Shown here: piece after piece, positions 19,002 to 30,474 of the stretch
Position numbering within the stretch: the first letter of the stretch is position 1
How the letters are laid out: each line of letters opens with the position of its first letter
Source: Catenaria anguillulae PL171
Taxonomy: Eukaryota; Blastocladiomycota; Blastocladiomycetes; Blastocladiales; Catenariaceae
Assembly (NCBI GenBank): GCA_002102555.1
Contig: MCFL01000266.1
Coordinates: 1 to 33,581, forward strand
DNA length: 33,581 nucleotides
Direction of reading: 5' to 3'
Notes under the pieces: model-generated
The model's database searches: none
Told to the model about the DNA's origin: nothing
Seen by the model: only the letters and a program-made list of their open reading frames with translations
Program-made: the position numbers and the translations under genes

Positions 19002-20486
19002 CTACATGTGGCTCGCACTATGAAGCCGCTGGCTATCCGAAATACTCAACTTGTGCCACCCGCGCAACGCCGACATGGCCCACGCACGCGACCCCCTGAC
19101 TGCCTGTGCGGATCCGCTGGGAGCAGCCCCAACTCCAACACCGGTCCCGGTGGATGCCACCATGCCGCACGAAGCAGCCGCAGGCGTGGGCGGCGACATC
19201 ATTTGATACGACGCGCTCATGGCCAGCGCCGACGACGGCCAATTGCCCACAGCATTCATGGCGGGCGCCGTCAGCGCCAACGGCGACGACGGCATGGGTG
19301 GCGTGACGCTGGCCGGAACAGCTGCGGGGGCATACGGCCGCCACATGGGCGGTGCGTCCGCAGGCGGCAGCACGGGACTCGTGGGTGCAAACCCGCACGT
19401 GCGGGGCGAATGTGCGGGCAATGCCAGGACACGGTCGAGTGTGGTCGTGTACTTGCCCACAAACTGTGCCGTCGCGTGACCCTGCGTGTCTTGATGGCGA
19501 ATCGTCCAAGAGGACGTGCTTGCAAGACTTGTGCGCGTTGCTGGCTGCACCACACTTAGCTCGTCCACCGCTTGATGACGCACGTGCCTCCAAGTCGTGG
19601 CCATCGCATTGGCAAACATGTGCACGGCGTGCGACAACGGAACCACAACGGCACTCATGTCCACATGCAACAGCCTACTCGCATCGCCCGTGGGACTCTC
19701 GCGCACCGTGACTGAAAATGCGCCACGACCGGGTACATGAACCATCCTGGGCGTTTGAATCATGTAGGCGCCATTGTGCATGTCAATGGGCGACGACGAG
19801 TATGGGCCCGTTTGCGAGTAGTCCACGAGCTTGTACCGGTCGACAATGACCGCTGATGGCGATGACGACAAGGAGGCGCTGGCCGGGCTGAGGTCGAGTT
19901 TGAGGCTCCACCACACGGATGTTTCTGCGGGGTCCACCTTGATGGATGCCACATGAGACTCGAACGATGATGATCGACCAGGTGCTGCTGGGACTGTCGC
20001 GTGCAGAGCAGGGGCAGTGAATGCAACGAGCCCGCGATCGGCGCAAACCGTTGCGACGCTCAACTGGATCGTGCCTACGGGCGGCGCCGTTGCTGCGTGA
20101 CCCGATCCTAGGGCTGACACTATGAGTGACCCTTGAAGCTGGTGTGCAGGTGATGCCAGCAGCCATCGGCCAAAGTAGTGGTTAACTGTTGCGCGCATGG
20201 CGTGCGAGACGGGAACGACTTGGGATGCCAGGTGCTGGATGGAGCAGTGGGCGAGGATTTGGGATTGGACAGCGGGTGGGAGTGAAAAGAAGCCGGAAGC
20301 GGACGACGGTGCACATGGTGGGTAGCGTGTTGGGGACAGAGTCAATGTTGGCTTTGTTGGCGCGGGAGAGGGAATGCGGCCAGCGTTTGGCGGTTCAGCT
20401 GCACTTGTCTGTGTTGGCGATGTACAGGGCGACTGGCTTCCCGTGCCATGCGGGCCGGCAGGCGATTGGACGAAGTGGGAATGCAT
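19002..20486 (-). CDS. F-box-like protein with low-complexity C-terminus, 494 aa
   Basis: The gene is a single exon. The chosen start is the ATG at 20486; the frame stays open to 20612. After a Pro/Ser/Thr-rich leader, a divergent F-box-like motif appears at about residues 65-110 (FFSLPPAVQSQILAHCSIQH followed by LASQVVPVSHAMRATV). This matches the family pattern L-P-x3-x4-I-L-x-x-L, then L-x-x-V-x-x-V-S-x-x-x-R. F-box proteins link substrates to Skp1-Cullin ubiquitin ligases. The middle (about 120-330) has a beta-rich, regular look with WWSLKLDLSPAS and KYKLVDY-like segments, and may be the substrate-binding part. The last 150 residues are Ala/Pro/Ser/Met-rich and probably disordered. The F-box call is moderate; the rest has no recognised domain. 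Confidence 0.55.
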   Translation of the reverse strand: MHSHFVQSPAGPHGTGSQSPCTSPTQTSAAEPPNAGRIPSPAPTKPTLTLSPTRYPPCAPSSASGFFSLPPAVQSQILAHCSIQHLASQVVPVSHAMRATVNHYFGRWLLASPAHQLQGSLIVSALGSGHAATAPPVGTIQLSVATVCADRGLVAFTAPALHATVPAAPGRSSSFESHVASIKVDPAETSVWWSLKLDLSPASASLSSSPSAVIVDRYKLVDYSQTGPYSSSPIDMHNGAYMIQTPRMVHVPGRGAFSVTVRESPTGDASRLLHVDMSAVVVPLSHAVHMFANAMATTWRHVRHQAVDELSVVQPATRTSLASTSSWTIRHQDTQGHATAQFVGKYTTTLDRVLALPAHSPRTCGFAPTSPVLPPADAPPMWRPYAPAAVPASVTPPMPSSPLALTAPAMNAVGNWPSSALAMSASYQMMSPPTPAAASCGMVASTGTGVGVGAAPSGSAQAVRGSRAWAMSALRGWHKLSISDSQRLHSASHM

Positions 20487-21897
20487 GATGTTGAATGAGT
20501 CTGCTACGATTGGACGCGTGCGTGTGTGCATACAAGGGTCAGAACTGATGAGGGCCTGGCGAGTACTTGTACTCCTACTTGTCCGAAGCAGGGGAAAAGT
20601 GTCACATACCACTCAGCGTTGCTTGATTGCGCGCGGAATCGAGTCGAAGACAATGATGAGCAGAATTAGGAAGTCCCAACAAGGACTGGAAATGTGGATG
20701 GGTTGATGACGGGGGTGGTCCCTTGAAGATAGGAGAGACTGTATTGGGAAGATATGTATGGACAGACGGAGATGCGATAGGGATGAGGGGATGCAGGATG
20801 AGAGCAAGTCAAAACTGAGGTCGAAGAGCGAGGAAGGCGACGGCGGCACTGGGGCTCTTTTGACTGGAAAGTGAACCAACCTGCCCACGGTGGGTGGTGA
20901 AAGTTGGAGCATGCACTTTGCGCTGACAGCAGCAGTCGTCGATGAATGACGGTGCTAGGCGACGAGGTGGGATGATGCTTTGCGGAGACAAGGGACGATG
21001 TCGTGCGAACGGGGCGGAAGAGGCGTTGGGTGGGCAGGGCAAGGTGGTGAAAGGATGGAGAACGAGGGCAGAGGTCATCCAAGTCGAGCATAAGCAATGT
21101 ACGATGGCCAGAACATGGCAAATCGAATGGGAAGGGGAGGCGGGAGCGCTGCAGGTATAGGTATATGCAGTCAGCTGCAGAGGATAGAGGGAATCCGCGG
21201 GCGATTCATCTTGCGGGCGATGGCTATAGCCACAGCTTAGGGCACTTGGATGTCGACATGATGATCGCCGGGGGTTGGCGCCGCCATGTCAGCAGGCGTC
21301 CCCGACAGGTCGGAAGGTGCCCCGAGTTAGGACAAATGTTTGTGGGTGAGGCTTGACTTTCGATCAATTGCAGCGTGGAGATGGGAAGGGATTTCATTGT
21401 GTTGCTGGCACTCAAGTTGCATTGGCGGGGATTCACCATGAATGGGCGCGTGCTTAAAGTTGATGTTGAGAAGAGGTGTTTTGGAAGGGATTTGCGAATG
21501 TGAGAACTGAGAACGGTGTGAACGGAACGCGTTCGAGTGCTCCGACGCGATCTGACTCATGCTGACGCGGATTACGCTTCCAGAACGGCCATCGAAGACT
21601 TGGTCGAAGATATCTGGAAGGAGGCGAGCCAACAAGAAGATCGCCGTTGACCACGGTCCGTCGATCCGACTTTCGTCTCGTCCAGGCAGACGGATGATTG
21701 ATCGCACGTGCGAGATTGATGAAGTCTTGACACGATTTCTGTACTGTATCCATGCATTCCATGCATACTGCAATGCACGCTGAATCAAGCTTTGGAACTT
21801 GACTTCACTTTGTCTGCCGCCTGCGATTTTCAATCTCTGGCATTCCATCTACTCTCCCAACCACCGCTTTCCTCGCTCCCAAGTCAAGTGTTCAACA
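20487..21897. other. Divergent intergenic region upstream of MCM5
   Basis: The 1.4 kb between the start of the F-box-like gene and the start of MCM5 must carry both promoters. The purine-rich block at 20680-21160 has long but unrecognisable frames. A cluster of ACGCG cores lies at 21527-21570. A minus-strand frame at 21327-21848 has no domain I recognise, and I do not call it a gene. Confidence 0.4.
21527..21570. promoter_or_regulatory. Cluster of MluI-cell-cycle-box-like sites upstream of MCM5
   Basis: ACGCGT is at 21527-21532, ACGCGA at 21545-21550 and ACGCGG at 21565-21570, about 330-370 bp before the MCM5 start. In yeasts, ACGCGT is the binding core of the MBF (Mbp1/Swi6) factor that drives G1/S genes, including replication genes. 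Use here is inference; the motif also occurs elsewhere in this GC-rich window. Confidence 0.35.
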
Positions 21898-24376
21898 ATG
21901 GCTGCCGCTTTTGGATGGGACCAAGGCGCCGTCTTCTCGACCGCCGTCACCCTGGGCGGACCCAACGCGGGCAACGGCAGCGGCAGCGCCGACGGCGGCG
22001 ATGACTACCAGGCCATCCAGTCGCTCTTCTTTGACTTTTTGCAGCAGTTCCACATCAACCACACGTTTGTATACCGCGAGCAGCTGCACCAGAACTTGGC
22101 CATGCGCAAGTACTTTGTTGACGTCTCGGTCCAGCACTTGGCCGTCCACAACCCGGACTTGGCCGATCGCCTCAAGCGGGCGCCACAGGAGATGCTGCCT
22201 TTGGTACGTACGCTCATCTTGCCTGCTCCAAGGTGATCAATGTGACTTCTGACACATGTGCTCATTGGCAGTTTGAAATCGCAGCTCAGAGGAGTGCGAA
22301 AAGATCCTTTACCCAAACCCATCGGTTGACGACTCCAAAGTGCCCCTCATCCAAGTAACGCTCAACTCGACCGACGCCATCACCCCGATCCGCAACCTCA
22401 ATGTATGTTCCAAACGGTCCACATGCAGCGGCCATAGCATGCATCATCTCACCCCTTTTAAACCTATGATTAGGCAACCATGGTCGGCCGCCTCGTCCGC
22501 CTCACAGGCATCGTGATTGGCGCGTCGACCTTGTCCGCCAAAGCCACCTCGGTCCACATCATGTGCCGCAACTGCCGGTTTGTGAAAACGCTCCCCGTGA
22601 CATCGGGCTTCTCGGGGATCCAAATGCCGCGCGCGTGCGACGGGCCCCCGACCCCGGGCGCCCCCAAAGATTGCCCCATGGACCCCTTTATCATTGTCCA
22701 CGACAAGTGCACATTTGTGGACCAGCAAACCATCAAGCTGCAAGAAGCACCCGACGTGGTGCCCGTGGGCGAATTGCCACGCCACATGGTCTTGTCTGCG
22801 GACCGGTCGCTTGTGAACCGCGTCATGCCCGGGACGCGCGCGTCCATTGTGGGCGTGTACTCGGTGGTGACGCACAAGGAAGGCGGAAAGGCAAAGGATC
22901 GCGCTAGGGGCGCAGTGGCGTTGCGCACGGCGTACCTAAGGGTCGTTGGGTTGACGGTGCATCAAGACCAGGTCGGATCACGCACGGGTGGCTCGGGCCA
23001 GGGCGGGCCAGTGTTTACGGCGGAGGAAGAGGACGAGTTTGCGGCGATTGCGCGCCGGCCGGATTTGATCAATGAGTTTGCAAACTCGATTGCGCCGTCC
23101 ATTTTCGGCCACGAGGATGTCAAGCGTGCCGTGGCGTGCTTGCTGTTTGGCGGGACAAAGAAGCGGCTCGTCGATGGCATGCGGTTGAGGGGCGACATCA
23201 ATGTGCTATTGCTGGGTGATCCCGGTGTGGCCAAATCGCAGTTGCTCAAGTTTGTCGAACGTGTTGCTCCCATTGCCGTGTACACGTCCGGTAAAGGCTC
23301 GTCTGCCGCGGGTCTGACGGCATCCGTGATCCGCGACCCCGGATCGCGCGAATTCTACCTCGAGGGCGGCGCCATGGTGTTGGCCGACGGCGGCGTTGTG
23401 TGCATTGACGAGTTTGACAAGATGCGTGACGAGGACCGGGTTGCAATTCACGAGGCGATGGAGCAGCAGACCATTTCCATTGCCAAGGCAGGTATCACCA
23501 CCATGCTCAACTCGAGGACGAGTGTGCTTGCTGCGGCCAACCCCGTGTTTGGTCGGTACGACGATCTCAAGACGGCTGGCGAGAACATTGATTTCCAGAG
23601 CACCATCTTGTCGCGTTTCGACATGATCTTTATTCTCAAGGATGCGCATAATGAGGCGGCCGATATGCGCATTGCAAAGCACGTCATGGGGATTCATCGA
23701 GAGGGCATGGGTGTTGGGAATCGGGGCGGGCAGGCTGGCGCGGCAGGTGCGGCGGTCGATTTCGACGTCAACACCATGCGCAGGTACATTACGTATGCAC
23801 GCAGTCGGTGTGCACCGCGATTGGATCAGGAGGCTGCAAGCGAGTTGAGCTCGTACTTTGTACGGATTCGTGCAGAGGTCAGGATGCAAGAGGAGAAGAC
23901 GGGCAGTCGTGCGGCTGTTCCTATCACCGTTCGGTACATCTGTTTCCTTTCTTTTTTTCGCTTTTTCTCTCGCGCATGCTCACCTCCCTCCCGTGAACCA
24001 CCGCAGTCAACTCGAAGCCATTGTCCGTATCTCGGAATCCCTCGCCAAAATGACCCTCTCGCCGACTGTCCAAGTCACACATGTCCACCAAGCCATCCGC
24101 TTGTTCCAGCTGTCAACCATGAACGCGGTCGAGTCTGGCCATACGGTCGACGACATGGCCAAGGATGACTTGCGCAAGGAGATCCGCCAGGTCGAGGACG
24201 AGATTGTGCAGCGACTGCCCATTGGGTCGCAGACCACGGTGGCCTCGTTGACGGCAGAGTACGCGGCGCGTGGGCTGAGTGAGGCGGCAGTGCATCGTGC
24301 AGTCAGGATATTGGTCGATCGTGGCACGTTACAATTCAGGCATCAGAGGCGGTCCGTGTTTCGGTGTGGTGCATGA
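21898..24376 (+). CDS. MCM5: MCM5, subunit of the replicative MCM2-7 helicase
   Basis: MCM5 is a subunit of the hexameric DNA helicase loaded at origins and activated with Cdc45 and GINS. Exons are 21898-22203, 22272-22402, 22474-23933 and 24007-24376. The product is about 755 residues, normal for the family. Visible features: N-terminal domain; a Cys4 zinc finger (CRNC, then two more cysteines around 22630-22675); Walker [10 protein letters not shown]; sensor/helix segment [18 protein letters not shown]; Walker B CIDEFDKM; arginine-finger motif LSRFD; and the C-terminal winged-helix region after [17 protein letters not shown]. Exon 2 starts with FEIAA as in other MCM5 proteins. It must then shift by -1 at about 22288-22292 to read [11 protein letters not shown]; exon 2 is 131 nt and one extra base makes it 132, matching the phase-0 junctions on both sides. 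I regard this as a base-call error rather than a pseudogene. Confidence 0.95.
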
Positions 24377-24844
24377 TGTTGTCAGGCCAGTTGTGCTGTG
24401 TGTGCAGTTTTTTGTTTGCGTTGTTGCTCATTTCATACCAGTCTGATTTTTCATGTAATTGCTCTGTCGATGTTGCCTTTCAGCCGCCGAAGCAACAGAT
24501 GCTGTGCGACAATAACGTTGGCGAGGAGTGAATGTCAACGACGTGATCGCCGTTCAAACTTGTTTTGATGAGAAAATGTTCGCATGTTATGTATTATGTA
24601 TGGCGTGCAAGGACATGTATGTCGTGGTCTTCTTCGATGCTCGCCAGTAAACTTGCGATCGGAATGAAATTGAACCAAAGGCAGACCGGTGTGTGCAACA
24701 AGAGAAATACTCGACAAAGCAGCCTAGGCAGTTGCCGAGCACTTCTTGTGAATCGCATCAGCTCTCCGCACTCTCCTCAACAGGAGAAAGAGAATCCCTA
24801 ACCTCTCCACATGTATTGCATTTCAACCTTAACATCCGGCAGCC
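24377..24844. other. Intergenic, MCM5 3' end and transporter promoter
   Basis: The T-rich stretch just after the MCM5 stop is probably its 3' untranslated region. The rest is presumed promoter of the potassium transporter. No gene or repeat was recognised. Confidence 0.5.
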
Positions 24845-27800
24845 ATGTCCTCTGCAAATGAGCAACCGCTGACGCAGCCTCTGCCCGAGACAACTCAAAT
24901 CATATCCGCCAGGTCCTCGTCTGCACCTACAGAGACGCGTGCACGAAGCAATGATGCAGTCAACTCGAAAAGCGCCACAGCACACACCTCGTCCATTGCA
25001 AGTGGTGGATCAGAGAAGGGAGCGTCGGCGCCAGATACATCAACAGTCGTCGGTGCCGTCCTCGTCGCAACAGGCAGTACGAGCACCCAAGACTTCCATC
25101 AGCAGCCACACACATCCACGAGTCCTGCGGTCAAGGGCAGCACATTGGGGAGGAGTAGCGGTGTCAAATCGGATGCTGCGCTCAACGCCTCTGACGTGTC
25201 GCCGCCGCCCAATGCCACCACGAATGGTGGTGGCGGTGCAGCGAGTAGTCAGTCTGCGCGTGCCGCGCTCCACCCGAGCCCTCTGTCACAACCAGTCGGA
25301 CTCGATGCGGACGGTGGGAGCACTCAATCAATTGTCGCGCCGCTTACGACCGAGGGCGTATCGCAAGGGGCTGCGCCTGCCGCACCGCGGCCCACGTCGA
25401 CGCTATCGCGCATTCGCGCAGCGACTGGCCCACCAGCACCAAGTCCGTTGCTACTCGCAGCCGCACGAAACCGCGCTGCCGCTTTGGCAACGTCTGCAAT
25501 GTCACCAATGACGCCCTCGGCGGCCGCCAAGTTACCATCAAGCAACTCTCCATCGGCATTGTCTGACGGGTCATATCAGCTCCCACGTACGGAAACTGCA
25601 AGTACGTCGACATTGATGCGGATGCTGCCAAGCGGCCTGAACCGCAAGCGATCCGCCTCGGGAAGTTCCATCGCATCTGCCATGCGCAAGCGAACCGCCT
25701 CGGCAGCCTCCAGTTTGCAGCAACCTGGGTCACCCAGCTCGCAGTCCCAGTCATATTTGACCATGGCTAAGCAGCAGACGGAAAAGGCCGAGGAGGCAGA
25801 GAGCAAAGGGGGAAGAAAGGGCAGGCGCATGTCGTTGGGTGCCGCGTTGATGATGCCTCCCCCGCCTCGTGTCAATGACAAGTGCGTTTCGGCAACTACG
25901 CCCAAAAATGCCAGTTCCTGTCTTTCTTTCTGACAGATACGCTTTCATGTCTCCAGTATGGACGTCAAGACGTTGATCAAGTTTACAGTCTCTGCATTGG
26001 GAATCCTCTATGGCGACGTCGCAACGTGCGCGCATATCCCGAAGTCTCTTTACCTGCACCGTGCCATCTAACTCTGACAATCATGATGTGCAACTTGTCA
26101 TTGGCGCAGGGGACCGATGTTCATCTTCAAGTCGGCTATGAGAGACTCGTCACCAGCAACGCTGCGATTGGATGTGTTTGGATGTCTCTCCTTTATCACC
26201 TGGACGACCATCTTGCTTGGAGTCTTCAAGTATTGCTTGATCATTTTGCACGCAGACAACAACGGTGAAGGAGGACAACTAGCTCTCCTCTCTCTGATTC
26301 CACAGCCAGATGACGATGCTTGCCCGCCATGGCTCGCGAGAAACTACAAGAAGGTGTTTTACTTGGCCCTCATCGGAACTGCCTTCCTCTTGTCAGATGG
26401 GGTATGATTCCACAACGGTAAACCTTCTCTGGCTGAATTGTGCTAATGTCAAATTGGTCGAATAGTTGGTCGGCCCAGCACTGGCAATGCTTGCGGCTCT
26501 TGAGGGTTTCCGTGTTGCAGAGGTCGAATATCCAGCGGCCTTTGCTGGATTCCCAGTCGAGAGCTGGCGTGTACCTGTCACATGCGCGCTGCTTGCACCG
26601 TTGTTTTATGTCCAACGATATGGTCTCGGTCGCATCACAGCAGTATTTCCAGCGCTCATGACCGTTTGGTTTGGCTCCATGGCTATCGGCGGTGCATACA
26701 ACATTTACCTCAACCCATCTGTCCTCGCCGCCCTGAATCCTGCCGAGATGTTTGTCTTCATCGCCAGGCGCGGGTTTGGCGCCACCATGAACATGCTGTC
26801 CAACGTGATGCTGGTCGCCAGTGGGCTCGAGTTTCTCTATGCGGATTTGGGCGTCTTTCGGCGAAAACCAATTCTCTTGTCGTTTACGCTGGTTTGCGTT
26901 CCGGCAACGCTCCTCAATTACTTTGGGCAAGCCGCGTTCTTGCTCGATGCCAATCCAACGAGCACTCCCGCATTGCACAGGTTGACTGCCAACCTGTTTT
27001 TTGATTCATTCCCATCGTGGTCTATTTGGCCGTTGGTGCTCATGGGTTGCATAGTGTCGGCAGCCGGATCACAGTCGGCCATCAGTGGCTGCTTTGCGTT
27101 GCTTGGTACGTTCAGTGGTGCTGCGATCCCAGCACATTCGGTGTCTCACTCACGCCCTCGTGTTCCCACGCTGTAAACAGACCAAGCAATCTCGCTCCGC
27201 GCCGTTCCAACTATCGAATCGATTCACGTCGTTGGCTATGGTGGACACGGCACATTCTACGTGCCTGTGTTCTGTTTCATTCTCTTTGTCGGCGGCCTCC
27301 TCCTAGCCGCCATCACGCAAGACTCGGAAATCCTCTCTTCCACCGTGGGCGTCTGCGTCGCTGGCGCTATGCTGATTTCGTCCATCCTCCTGATGATTGT
27401 CATGAAAGTCAAATGGAACTTTCCTCGGTGGAAGCTCGCCGCGTACTCTGTGGTCTTGGTGCTTGACATCATGCTGTTCTTGTCCAGCATGGCCAAGCTT
27501 GCCGAGCTCGCATGGGTCACACTCATCTTTTCGGTTGCAATTGTGTACATCATGTTTGTTTATGTGCACACTTGGGAGGATATCAACAAGGCGCTCGACG
27601 ATCGGCTGTGGACTTTGACACAAGTGCGGCAGCACATCCGACAGCACTCGCAGCGCGTCAAAGGTCTTGGTGTTTTTGTGGCATGCACCGACGAGGAGGT
27701 GCCGCATGTCCTCACTGTGCTGGCGTCGCGGCTGCCCGCCCTGCCCGAGGACATTGTGCTCTTGACAGTCCAATGCATGAAGGGCCTGCCGTTTGTTGCC

Positions 27801-28127
27801 GAGGAGGACCGCGTAATCGTGCGCGCCGTTGACCCGTCCATGGGCGTTTACCGCATTCTCATTTCCTACGGGTTTGCTGAGCGGTCGGCCGACGTGGTGC
27901 AAGCGCTGGCAAAAGCCAAGAAGCGTGGACTCAAGGTGAAAAACGAAGACAACGTCACATACTACGTGTCGCGATACTCGGTGCGGACAAAGAGGGAGCA
28001 TCCGTTCTATCGCCGGTGGCAGTACAAGTTGTACGAGGCACTCAGTCGCAACACAAACAATCAGGTGGATGCACTCGGATTGCCCGTTGATAAGGTGGTG
28101 GAGGTTTCAAACGTTTTGATTTTGTAG
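24845..28127 (+). CDS. HAK/KUP-family potassium transporter, five exons, 994 aa
   Basis: The protein should import K+ at the plasma membrane with high affinity, probably coupled to protons. Exons are 24845-25881, 25957-26025, 26110-26401, 26466-27105 and 27181-28127; the exon sum is exactly 995 codons. The family signature appears in segment 1 as ALGILYGDVATGPMF (usual form GDxGTSPLY). It is followed by the highly conserved HADNNGEGGQLALLSL, by DGLVGPALAMLAALEG (usual DGVLTPAISVLSAVEG) and by GSQSAISGCFALLDQAISL. About 12 hydrophobic segments fit the family. The soluble C-terminal domain (from about 27590) is typical. The first 345 residues, almost all of exon 1, are Ser/Thr/Ala-rich and disordered, ending in a basic, coiled patch (KAEEAESKGGRKGRRMS). 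This extension is unusually long and may be regulatory. The gene ends 122 bp from the KRI1 stop, tail to tail. Confidence 0.92.
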
Positions 28128-28249
28128 TCACTTTCCCTGATACACAGTGCATGGTTGCTTGTTGCGAGGAGGTTCTGACGGCAAATGGTATGTGTTCTGA
28201 TTTACAATAAGACGATAGTGTACAATGACCGTGCGCACGAGAAATGCAC

Positions 28250-30474
28250 TCACCGGCGCTGCTTCTTGGACTGGGGCTGATACGCCGCAAACCGCTCTTG
28301 CTGCATCTGCTCCTCGGTCTTTGCAGCAGCCTTGCCCGAGCGCCGCTCGGCTGCTTCCTGCTCGGCCTTGCGCTTCTTCTCGGCCACCTTCTTGCGAAAC
28401 TCGTTGACACGGTACTTTTTGGACAAGTCTTGATGTTGTGCTCCTCCTTCTCTGGCGGCCGGAACGGGGCAATCTTCTTGAGCGACACGAATTGATTGAG
28501 GTCGGCATCGTCGGCTTCCAAAATGTCCTCAACGACAAGCCGTAATCGGCGGCCTGGACCTCACGGTACCGGAATCGAACGGGCATGCCACCGACAATGT
28601 CCTCGTAATCGAGCTTATACAGTTGGTCAAGCTCGTCGGCCATGGCAGCTTGCTCCTCGGCAGACAGCTTGGCCTTGCCTTGCCCTTGGCCGCGGGCACG
28701 GGTGCGGATGCCGCCTTGGCGGGGATGGGCTCGGCAAAGTCCACGTCCATGGCATCTGCGTCGGGCACCTCAATAAAGTCCTCCTCATCCTCATCCTGCC
28801 GCTTCTTCTTCTTCTTTTTCTTCTTCTTGGATTCGCCCTCTTGCTCCAACTCCGGGTGACTTGGTGGCTCAACGAGGGCAGATTCTGGCAATCCCATATC
28901 CTCGTCACCGACAATGTCACCAATATCAATGTCATCGGCCCACTCTGGCTTCTCGACATCCTCGGCTTGATAGTAATCGTCGTCAAACACGCTGCCCATC
29001 TTTTGATCCCACGCATCCGGGTCAAACTCGGCCTCGAGGTCCACCTCGTCAAACCCGACCTGCTCGTTACCCGTGATTTCGGCAATCTCCGCAGCTTCGT
29101 CATGATTTCGTCGCGCTTGAGGTTCTTGAGGCGCTTGAGCTCCTCCTGCTTCTGCAACTTCTCGGCTTCCTTGCGTGCCTTCTTGGCCTCGCGCTGCCGC
29201 TTGCGCTTGTCGTCCTTGCGGCGGGCCGACTCGGGCACATCACGCGCGTGCGTCTTGATGGTCACGTCGCCCTCAATGGCATTGGCCTCCTCGAACCGGA
29301 AGTTGTACTTTGCCTCAAACCCGGCCATCTCGTCAAGCATTTCTTCGTCCTGGTCCAAATCGTCGACCGTATCGGCCGGATGCGCCTCGTCGCCGTCCCA
29401 CAGGCGAGCAGCACCAGACTGCTTGTCCTCCTTTTCGATCCACCCGCGGTTGAGAATATAATCCATGAGAAATTGCTCGTTTTGGTCGTCGTCGCCGCCC
29501 TTACCGTCCTTTTGCGCATCGGGTACGGCAAACACGTCTTGGCCACCGGCCGCGGCCACCGACTCGAGAAGGAACTTTTTGTAGTCCTCCTCCTCCTTGG
29601 CCAGCATTTCGTCCGTCTTTTCAACGCTCGTGAACAAATTGTCCGCATCGTCGTCGTCGTCGCCGCCAAAGGCAACCGACTTGAACTCGTTCTTGAGCTG
29701 CTCTTGCTGCTCAACGTGCGTCAATTCGCGGAGTTTTGCGAGCTCCTCTTCGCCCGCCGCGGCAACGTCAACAATGCCCTTGAGGACTTGCTCACGCTCG
29801 AGGTCCTTGAGCGTGACTTTTTTGGTGCGAGACTGTGATGTTTGGTGAGGTGTGGAGTGTCAGATGAGTCGTTTGCCGAGACCTGTGGTGGAAACAAACA
29901 AACCTTGAGTTCTTGCTGCTTGCGCTTCCACTCTGCTTGCGCCGTCTCTAATGCCTCCTCTGGTGGTACAAGCAAATGTGAGCACTCTAACCAATGTGAA
30001 GTGCAACTGCAAACACCAAGGCAAAACATACCAGAAAAGAAGGCCGACTCGGACTGGTACACTTTGGGATCCTTTTTCCGAATCAACGCAATCGTCTTGA
30101 GAATCTGCGCATCGACCTCGGGCGTCACCAATTCGCCCACCTCGTCCTCCTCCTCACTTTCCGAATCCTCCTCGGAATCCGACAGGAGCTCGGCATCATC
30201 GTCAATCAAGTCGTTGACGTCCACGTCGCGGCCGTACTTGCGGCGTAGCTTTTCAAACTTGCTGGCCTTGTTCTTGTCGAGACCCTTGTACTTGTCCTGC
30301 ACTAAAGCGTGATCGATTGGCACGTGAGTTGTGCGACGTTGAACGGGTGAAGCACAAGCAGGGACGCTGCGTACACCGTCCGAGCTCTTCCTTCTTTTTC
30401 TTTTGCTCGTAATTCTCGGCAAACTTGCTGTTGATGGTCAGCTGCACTTCGTCGTCGTCGGCAAACAGTGACAT
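28250..30474 (-). CDS. KRI1: KRI1, 40S ribosome biogenesis factor, frame broken in four places
   Basis: Kri1 is a nucleolar protein that works with Krr1 in early small-subunit (90S) processing. Exons are 30474-30375, 30301-30032, 29959-29904 and 29832-28250, with introns of 71-73 nt. Recognisable parts in order: FAENYEQKKKKEEL; FEKLRRKYGRD; the acidic stretch LSDSEEDSESEEEDE; the KKVTLKDLERE segment; then RDEIMTKL, TGNEQVGFDEVDLEAEFDP and DDYYQ; and the C-terminal LDYEDIVGGMPVRFRYREV followed by LNQFVSLKKIAPFRP. The C-terminus is a lysine-rich helix ending KKQRR. Exon 4 changes frame by -1 at about 29088-29093, 28678-28680, 28536-28541 and 28429-28431. One added base at each makes the CDS exactly 671 codons. 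All family motifs survive on both sides of each break, so assembly error is more likely than decay of an essential gene. Confidence 0.9.

Noticed and set aside
21327-21848. 173-codon minus-strand frame upstream of MCM5 as a gene
   Set aside because: No domain, no convincing start context, and it overlaps the expected MCM5 promoter.
23206-23889. 227-codon minus-strand frame across MCM5
   Set aside because: It is antisense to the conserved Walker region of MCM5 and has no domain of its own.
28796-28832. Poly-pyrimidine run (cttcttcttcttt...) considered as a microsatellite or regulatory tract
   Set aside because: On the minus strand it simply encodes the lysine-rich stretch of KRI1 between acidic segments.
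28250-30474. KRI1 as a true pseudogene
   Set aside because: All domains are conserved, introns are intact, there are no premature stops apart from those caused by single missing bases, and neighbouring IFT56 and MCM5 show the same type of error. A pseudogene would also carry substitutions at conserved sites.
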